In this document: one piece after another, positions 5,522 through 9,680 of the stretch
Layout: each line of letters begins with the position of its first letter
How positions within the stretch are numbered: the first letter of the stretch is position 1
From: BS750m-G28 sp035527235
GTDB lineage: Archaea > Thermoproteota > Bathyarchaeia > TCS64
Reading direction: 5' to 3'
DNA: 9,680 nt
Assembly: GCA_035527235.1 (NCBI GenBank)
Contig: DATLAV010000070.1
Location: 1 to 9,680, forward strand
Program-made: the position numbers and the translations under genes
The notes under the pieces: model-generated
Seen by the model: the letters and a program-made list of their open reading frames with translations, nothing else
What the model was told of the DNA's origin: nothing
Database searches by the model: none

Positions 5522-5556
5522 AGGAGAACATCTCAACAGAGGGAGGCGAGGGGCCT

Positions 5557-6831
5557 CTGCCAAGGATATACATCGACGTCTACGGCTGTAGCGCTAACGT
5601 GGCCGACTCCGAGATGGCAGCAGGGCTCCTTGCAGAGGCCGGCCACACCGTCGTGGGCTCCCCCGAGGAGGCCGACGCATATGTCGTGCTGACGTGCACT
5701 GTGAAGACCCCCACTGAGACGAAGGTGATCAAGAGGCTCAGGGAGTTATCATCCTCGGGCAGGCCCCTCGTTGTCGCTGGATGCATGCCCAAGGCCCAGA
5801 GGGAGCTTGTCGCAGAGGCGGCTCCTGAGGCGAGCCTGGTGGGCCCCGACGACCTCCTGAGCATCGTCGACGCAGTTGATGCTGCACTGGATGAGAGAAG
5901 GGTCGAGGAGATCGACGGGAGCCCCGTTGACAGGACCTGTCTCCCAAGATTGAGAGCGAATCCCGTCGTCCATATCGCGCCCATCTCTACCGGATGCCTC
6001 GGTAACTGCAGCTATTGCATAGTCCGGAGGGCCCGGGGAAGCCTCCACTCGTTCCCTGCTGAGCAGATCGTGGAAGATGCACGGAGGGCGATCGATGAGG
6101 GATGCAGGGAGATCTGGGTCACCGCTGAGGACACTGCGACGTACAGTTCCAGGGGTACTGACCTTCCGGGGCTCCTTGACGAGATCTGTGATATCGATGG
6201 GCGTTTCCTAATCAGGGTCGGCATGATGACTCCCAACCAAGCATGTGGGATCGTTGACGACCTCGTCGAGGCGTTCAGATCGGAGAAGATGTTCAAGTTC
6301 CTCCACGTGCCGGTACAGTCGGGTAACGACGAGGTACTCGAGAGGATGAGGAGGAGGTACACCGTCGACGAGTTCAGGGGGCTGGTCGCCAGGTTCCGGG
6401 ATGAGTTCACAAGGATGAGTCTGTCTACTGACATCATCTGCGGCTTCCCCGGGGAGACTGAGGAGCAGTTCGACGACTCCCTCAGGCTCGTGGAGGAGGT
6501 CAGCCCAGAGGTACTCAACATCTCGAGGTTCTGGTCGAGGCCTGGCACCGACGCTGCCGCCATGAAGGGGCAGCACCACGGCAGGGTGACCAAGGCCAGG
6601 TCGAGGGCGCTGTCATCCCTCTGGAGGCCATTGAGCCTCGAGGGGAACAGGCGATGGGTCGGCTGGGAGGGGGAGATCGTCATCGACGAGGTGGGTCAGG
6701 ACAAGTCCATGATGGGGAGAAACCTGTCCTATAAACCGGTGGTGGTAAGGGGAGGAATAGCTCTTGGAGAGTTCATCAGGGTTAGGGTGACCGACGCGAC
6801 CTCCAGCTACCTCCGGGGCTTCATCGTCTGA
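5557..6831 (+). CDS. CDKAL1-type (e-MtaB) tRNA methylthiotransferase
   Basis: This radical SAM enzyme is expected to add a methylthio group to t6A at position 37 of ANN-decoding tRNAs, giving ms2t6A. Counting from CTG 5557 it has 424 residues, near the usual 420-430. The N-terminal MTTase domain has the three auxiliary-cluster cysteines: Cys11 in VYGCSAN, Cys47 in VLTCTV and Cys76 in VAGC. The radical SAM motif CLGNCSYC (Cys147, Cys151, Cys154) is followed by the archaeal/eukaryal hallmark IVRRARG, and a TRAM tRNA-binding domain ends the protein (about 365-424). The start is unresolved. The first ordinary start codon, GTG at 5599, would delete the Cys11 segment. The frame is open upstream to a stop at 5470-5472 with no ATG, GTG or TTG. 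CTG at 5557, with GGAGG ten bases upstream, is a placeholder; a 5' frameshift is the alternative. Confidence 0.9.
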   Translation: MPRIYIDVYGCSANVADSEMAAGLLAEAGHTVVGSPEEADAYVVLTCTVKTPTETKVIKRLRELSSSGRPLVVAGCMPKAQRELVAEAAPEASLVGPDDLLSIVDAVDAALDERRVEEIDGSPVDRTCLPRLRANPVVHIAPISTGCLGNCSYCIVRRARGSLHSFPAEQIVEDARRAIDEGCREIWVTAEDTATYSSRGTDLPGLLDEICDIDGRFLIRVGMMTPNQACGIVDDLVEAFRSEKMFKFLHVPVQSGNDEVLERMRRRYTVDEFRGLVARFRDEFTRMSLSTDIICGFPGETEEQFDDSLRLVEEVSPEVLNISRFWSRPGTDAAAMKGQHHGRVTKARSRALSSLWRPLSLEGNRRWVGWEGEIVIDEVGQDKSMMGRNLSYKPVVVRGGIALGEFIRVRVTDATSSYLRGFIV

Positions 6832-6897
6832 CACCTTAAAAGTCACTGACCACCCGCCTGGCTTCATCCAACATCTCATCCAATCGCTTCCGAGGTG

Positions 6898-6907
6898 AAT
6901 TTTAATA
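6898..6907 (+). promoter_or_regulatory. TATA-like box before the B12-type radical SAM gene
   Basis: AATTTTAATA lies about 42 bases before the TTG at 6945, implying RNA start near 6929 and a short leader. The gene may thus have its own promoter, although it could also be read from the methylthiotransferase 113 bases upstream. Confidence 0.4.
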
Positions 6908-6944
6908 TCAAGCGGTGGGAGTAGATGGTCTAGAGTGACCTAGG

Positions 6945-8360
6945 TTGGCGTTCCTCAAGAAGCTTCTCGGGATAAAATCGAAACCCAAGGTCGTCATCGT
7001 GACACCCCCGTCCTTCTTCCCGACAACCTTCATGAGACTCCAGGTACCGCCATACTCCCTGGTGCCCGTCGTTAGCATGACACCGCTCCTGCCGCTGGGG
7101 CCAGCCTACGTCGCGACATCCTTGAAGCAGGCGGGGTACGACGTCAAGGTCGTCGACCTGACGTTCATCGACAAGAGGAGGCTTAGCGTCGACATGGTGA
7201 GGGACGCCATCCTGAATCATAATCCCGACGCAGTCGGACTCTCAGCGCTCACCTGGACCATCACGAAGACGTACGAGATAGCCGACGCCCTGAAGGAGGA
7301 GGAAGGGAAGCTCCCCATAATCGTGGGCGGCTCCCACGCATCAGCTCTGCCACATCGGACCCTGGAGGAGTGCAATTCGATCGATGCGGTGGTGGTCGGC
7401 GAAGGCGAGTACGTCTTCAAGGACTTCCTGGACGTCCTCTTCGAGAAGGGGTTCAATGGGGAGATGGCGGGCCTCAAGGGCCTGGTTTTCAGGCATGAGG
7501 GCAATATAATGGGGGACCCCGCCCCGGCGTATATTGAGGATCTGGACGCCCTCCCCTTCCCGGACAGGAGGATGTTTGACCTCCAGAGGTACTTGGAGTT
7601 CTCCAAGCAGTTCATCGCCAAGCAGGTCCCAGTCGCCTCCATAATGACGTCGAGGGGGTGCCCCAACCGCTGCGTCTTCTGCTACAGGAGCAGTAGCGGC
7701 TACAGGTATAGGGCGAGGAGTCCCGAGAACGTCGTCAAGGAGATCGAGCACCTGAAGGGCCTCGGGTTCAACGAGGTCCAGATACCAGACGACAACTTCA
7801 CACACGACCAGCAGAGGATAATGGAGATCTGCAGGCTGCTCAAGAAGAGGAACCTGGATATGACCTTCGACCTGCCCAACGGCATCAGGGTCGACAGGGC
7901 AGACGAGGAGCTCCTGCAGGCGATGTACGATGTTGGGTTTTACTCCATCCACCTTGGCGTAGAATCGGGGGACCCCGATGTCCTTAGGACCATCAAGAAG
8001 GGAATCACAGTCGATCAGGTGAGGACCGCCGTGAAGGCGGCGAAGAAGATCGGCTACAAGATCATCCTCTACATGATCATCGGCCTACCGGGAAGCAGCG
8101 TGGAGGCCGAGAGGCGGAGCCTTGAGCTTGTGCAGGAGCTCGACGTGCCCTTCACGTTCTCGGTGTGCACGCCCTATCCGGGCTCCCCCCTCTGGAACAG
8201 CCTCGGCGACGAGATGAAGGACACCTCGTGGGACAGGTTCGATGAGACAGACGTTACCGACCCTCTCTACCTACCCGAGGGGATGACCCTCACCGAACTC
8301 CAGGAGTGCGTCAATAGGGCGAACGACTATCTGCTGAAGCCGAAGATCGATGAGGGCTGA
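6945..8360 (+). CDS. Radical SAM enzyme with N-terminal cobalamin-binding-type domain
   Basis: This 471-residue protein has the layout of the large B12-binding-domain radical SAM group (class B methyltransferases, BchE-like cyclases). A Rossmann-like N-terminal domain shows KVVIVTPPSFFP (residues 15-26), LGPAYVATSLKQAGYDV (51-67), VGGSHASALP (127-136) and VGEGEYVF (151-158). The radical SAM cluster motif CPNRCVFC has Cys239, Cys243 and Cys246, followed by ENVVKEIEHL, LGVESGDPDVL and IIGLPGS, typical of the SAM barrel. As in other class B members, the DxHxxG lower-ligand motif of classical B12 proteins is not seen. The substrate cannot be named: known relatives act on lipids, hopanoids, porphyrins, antibiotics and archaeal lipids. 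The TTG at 6945 has an AGTGA six bases upstream; the next in-frame Met, at residue 30, would cut into the first domain. No signal peptide is seen. It follows the methylthiotransferase in the same direction. Confidence 0.9.
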   Translation: MAFLKKLLGIKSKPKVVIVTPPSFFPTTFMRLQVPPYSLVPVVSMTPLLPLGPAYVATSLKQAGYDVKVVDLTFIDKRRLSVDMVRDAILNHNPDAVGLSALTWTITKTYEIADALKEEEGKLPIIVGGSHASALPHRTLEECNSIDAVVVGEGEYVFKDFLDVLFEKGFNGEMAGLKGLVFRHEGNIMGDPAPAYIEDLDALPFPDRRMFDLQRYLEFSKQFIAKQVPVASIMTSRGCPNRCVFCYRSSSGYRYRARSPENVVKEIEHLKGLGFNEVQIPDDNFTHDQQRIMEICRLLKKRNLDMTFDLPNGIRVDRADEELLQAMYDVGFYSIHLGVESGDPDVLRTIKKGITVDQVRTAVKAAKKIGYKIILYMIIGLPGSSVEAERRSLELVQELDVPFTFSVCTPYPGSPLWNSLGDEMKDTSWDRFDETDVTDPLYLPEGMTLTELQECVNRANDYLLKPKIDEG

Positions 8361-8393
8361 CGCGAGTTCGGGGACTCAACATTTGTGAGTAGT

Positions 8394-8401
8394 ACTTAAA
8401 C
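8394..8401 (+). promoter_or_regulatory. TATA-like box before the S9 peptidase
   Basis: ACTTAAAC is followed at the expected distance by a possible RNA start near 8424. That would make a GTG at 8425 nearly leaderless, or give the ATG at 8443 a leader of about 19 bases. Confidence 0.35.
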
Positions 8402-8442
8402 ACAGATCGGGTCGATTACTGTCTGTGTATTCATTGACCGAT

Positions 8443-9680
8443 ATGGATGGAAGAGGACATCATCCCGATGTCGACGACTTGATCTCCCTCAGGATCCCTG
8501 GTACCTCCAGGGTGACATCAGATGGGAGCAAGGTGGCGTACACAGTCAGGATAACAGACTGGGCGGAGAACAGGTATGAGAACCGCTGCTTCGTCTTCGA
8601 CTCCCGAAGCGGAGAAACATACCAGATAACGCGTACAGGAGATGCTACGGATCTCCACTGGATCGACCAAAGCTCACTGGCTGTGCTCAAGGGGGGCCCG
8701 GCCAAGGACGAGAAGCCTCAGGTCTGGCTCTTCGAGAGCCTGGTGGGAGAGGGGCTTCAGATCACAGACCAAGAGGAGGGCGTCCAGTCCTTCAGACCCT
8801 TCGCGGATGGCATCCTGTTCGTAGCGGATGACCCGGAGCGGAAGAGCAGGAAGGAACGGGGGGACAGGTATGGCAACTTCACCCAATTCGAGGGGGAGGA
8901 GAGCGCGTCGGCCCTCTACTACACAGGGTTCAAAGAGGTGAAGAACTACCTCGAGAAGGTCAGGGCGGGCAACCCGGAGAAGCCGCCGAAGCCTTTCGTC
9001 GAGCTAAGCAGGACGTTCGAGAAGCCCCTTAAGATACTGAATTTCATCCCCTCACGCCAGGACGACGCCGTCTACATCAACTGCCGCAGCAAGGACTACC
9101 TCGTCTACCACATGGATGCGAGTAGCTACATGCTGCGGCTCGACCCTTGGGCCGCACTCAGAGAGCATCTGAGGAGTACGGGGGAGAAGGACTCAGCAGA
9201 TGAAGAGGGCATATCCCACATCGGGGAGCTCACGAGGTTGAACCTTCCCGAGGGAGCCTCCGTGGCGACCGTCTCCCCCGACGGATCCAAGCTCATCATC
9301 AGGCACAAGGAGAGGGATAACAAGAGCTACACCCAGGACGACTTCTGGATCCTTGAGCCAGGGAAGGTTGCTGGAAACCTTGATGAAACAGACCTCGGAG
9401 CCAAGATGGTCAACATCACGGACGCCCTGGATAGGCCAACTTCACTGGAGGCCTGGATCGACGACGGCATCTACGTGAGCTACTCCGACAGCACCACCTT
9501 CAGCGTGACCAGGGTGAGCGAGTCAGGGGAGATCGAGAGGCTCGACCTCAAGGGAGTTTACCCCATAAGGGGCGCCCACATCTCCGAAGGGGGCTACATG
9601 ACCTACATCGGCAACAACGCGACCTCGTTCCCTGAGGTTTACGTCTCCACGAAGCCTGTTTCCTCCGAGGACTGGGAGCT
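8443..9680 (+). CDS. S9-family serine peptidase, N-terminal propeller part
   Basis: The frame is open from an ATG at 8443 to the right edge, giving 412 complete codons with no stop. The visible part looks like the beta-propeller of acylaminoacyl-peptidase/prolyl oligopeptidase (S9) enzymes, with repeated blade phrases such as RVTSDGSKVAYTV, FVFDSRSGETYQIT, VATVSPDGSKLIIRHKE and FPEVYVSTK. The propeller gates access to a C-terminal alpha/beta-hydrolase domain. That domain, with the Ser-Asp-His triad, lies beyond the window, so activity cannot be confirmed. Such enzymes remove blocked residues or cleave oligopeptides, usually in the cytosol; no signal peptide is seen. The ATG at 8443 is chosen; in-frame TTG 8434 and GTG 8425 are alternatives, the last matching a leaderless start. 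The gene follows the radical SAM gene by 82 bases with its own TATA-like box. Confidence 0.85.
   Translation, partial: MDGRGHHPDVDDLISLRIPGTSRVTSDGSKVAYTVRITDWAENRYENRCFVFDSRSGETYQITRTGDATDLHWIDQSSLAVLKGGPAKDEKPQVWLFESLVGEGLQITDQEEGVQSFRPFADGILFVADDPERKSRKERGDRYGNFTQFEGEESASALYYTGFKEVKNYLEKVRAGNPEKPPKPFVELSRTFEKPLKILNFIPSRQDDAVYINCRSKDYLVYHMDASSYMLRLDPWAALREHLRSTGEKDSADEEGISHIGELTRLNLPEGASVATVSPDGSKLIIRHKERDNKSYTQDDFWILEPGKVAGNLDETDLGAKMVNITDALDRPTSLEAWIDDGIYVSYSDSTTFSVTRVSESGEIERLDLKGVYPIRGAHISEGGYMTYIGNNATSFPEVYVSTKPVSSEDWE

Larger units (their letters stand above)
5077..5556. other. Divergent ftsZ / methylthiotransferase spacer
   Basis: This is the longest gene-poor stretch in the window, AT-rich against GC-rich flanking genes. 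It holds the ftsZ Shine-Dalgarno site, a possible pseudoknot (5312-5363), a dyad enclosing a TATA-like element (5361-5385), another TATA-like box (5433-5441), a leader hairpin (5472-5503) and a 15-codon ORF (5474-5521). Other AT-only dyads are AATTTAA/TTAAATT at 5214-5232 and TTCGA/TCGAA at 5452-5466. No tRNA or known RNA family was recognised. Confidence 0.6.

Noticed and set aside
5509..5526. Programmed -1 frameshift joining the short leader ORF to the methylthiotransferase
   Set aside because: The bases before the TAG (CCATTTATTTAG) do not fit a canonical X-XXY-YYZ slippery site, so a sequence error or mutation is a simpler cause of the frame break.
5077..5556. tRNA or CRISPR-like array in the long spacer
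   Set aside because: There is no cloverleaf with a T-arm GTTCRA sequence and no regularly spaced repeats; the dyads present differ from one another.

Overview
The window reads as chromosomal DNA of an archaeon. The division protein is an archaeal FtsZ closest, by motif recall, to the FtsZ2 clade. The tRNA-modifying radical SAM enzyme is the archaeal/eukaryal CDKAL1 (e-MtaB) type. Several genes are preceded by TATA-like boxes placed as archaeal promoters are, with short leaders, and arginine is mostly AGG/AGA. The lineage cannot be fixed from this sequence; an uncultured, peptide-degrading, moderately GC-rich archaeon would fit.

Left third (1-2596): this part has lower GC in its genes and AT-rich spacers. 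It starts inside the C-terminal half of a COG1228-type metal-dependent amidohydrolase (+). Next comes a truncated alpha/beta-hydrolase tail (-), then a small thioredoxin-fold gene (-) flanked by two imperfect 42-bp direct repeats, then a creatininase-family hydrolase (-). Every spacer here carries a GCGCGC-type self-complementary island, which the spacers to the right lack.

Middle (2597-5076): a complete paralogue of the first amidohydrolase (+) lies divergent to the creatininase-family gene. The two copies are about 70% identical over the easily aligned part but use codons very differently. The complete copy converges on ftsZ (-), with T-rich terminator-like tracts on both strands between them.

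Right part (5077-9680): a spacer of about 480 bp between ftsZ and the rightward genes is AT-rich and unusually full of dyad symmetry, including a possible H-type pseudoknot and a TATA-like element inside a perfect 9-bp inverted repeat. Rightward genes follow: a CDKAL1-type tRNA methylthiotransferase whose conserved N-terminus has no ordinary in-frame start codon, a cobalamin-binding-domain radical SAM enzyme, and the propeller part of an S9 (acylaminoacyl/prolyl oligopeptidase type) peptidase that runs off the right edge.

Taken together, the amidohydrolases, the creatininase-family enzyme and the S9 peptidase point to amide and peptide breakdown, while ftsZ and the methylthiotransferase are housekeeping. 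I found no CRISPR array, tRNA, rRNA, transposase or complete mobile element. The observations most worth checking are the methylthiotransferase 5' end, the structured ftsZ/methylthiotransferase spacer, and the repeat-flanked thioredoxin gene beside a gene remnant.
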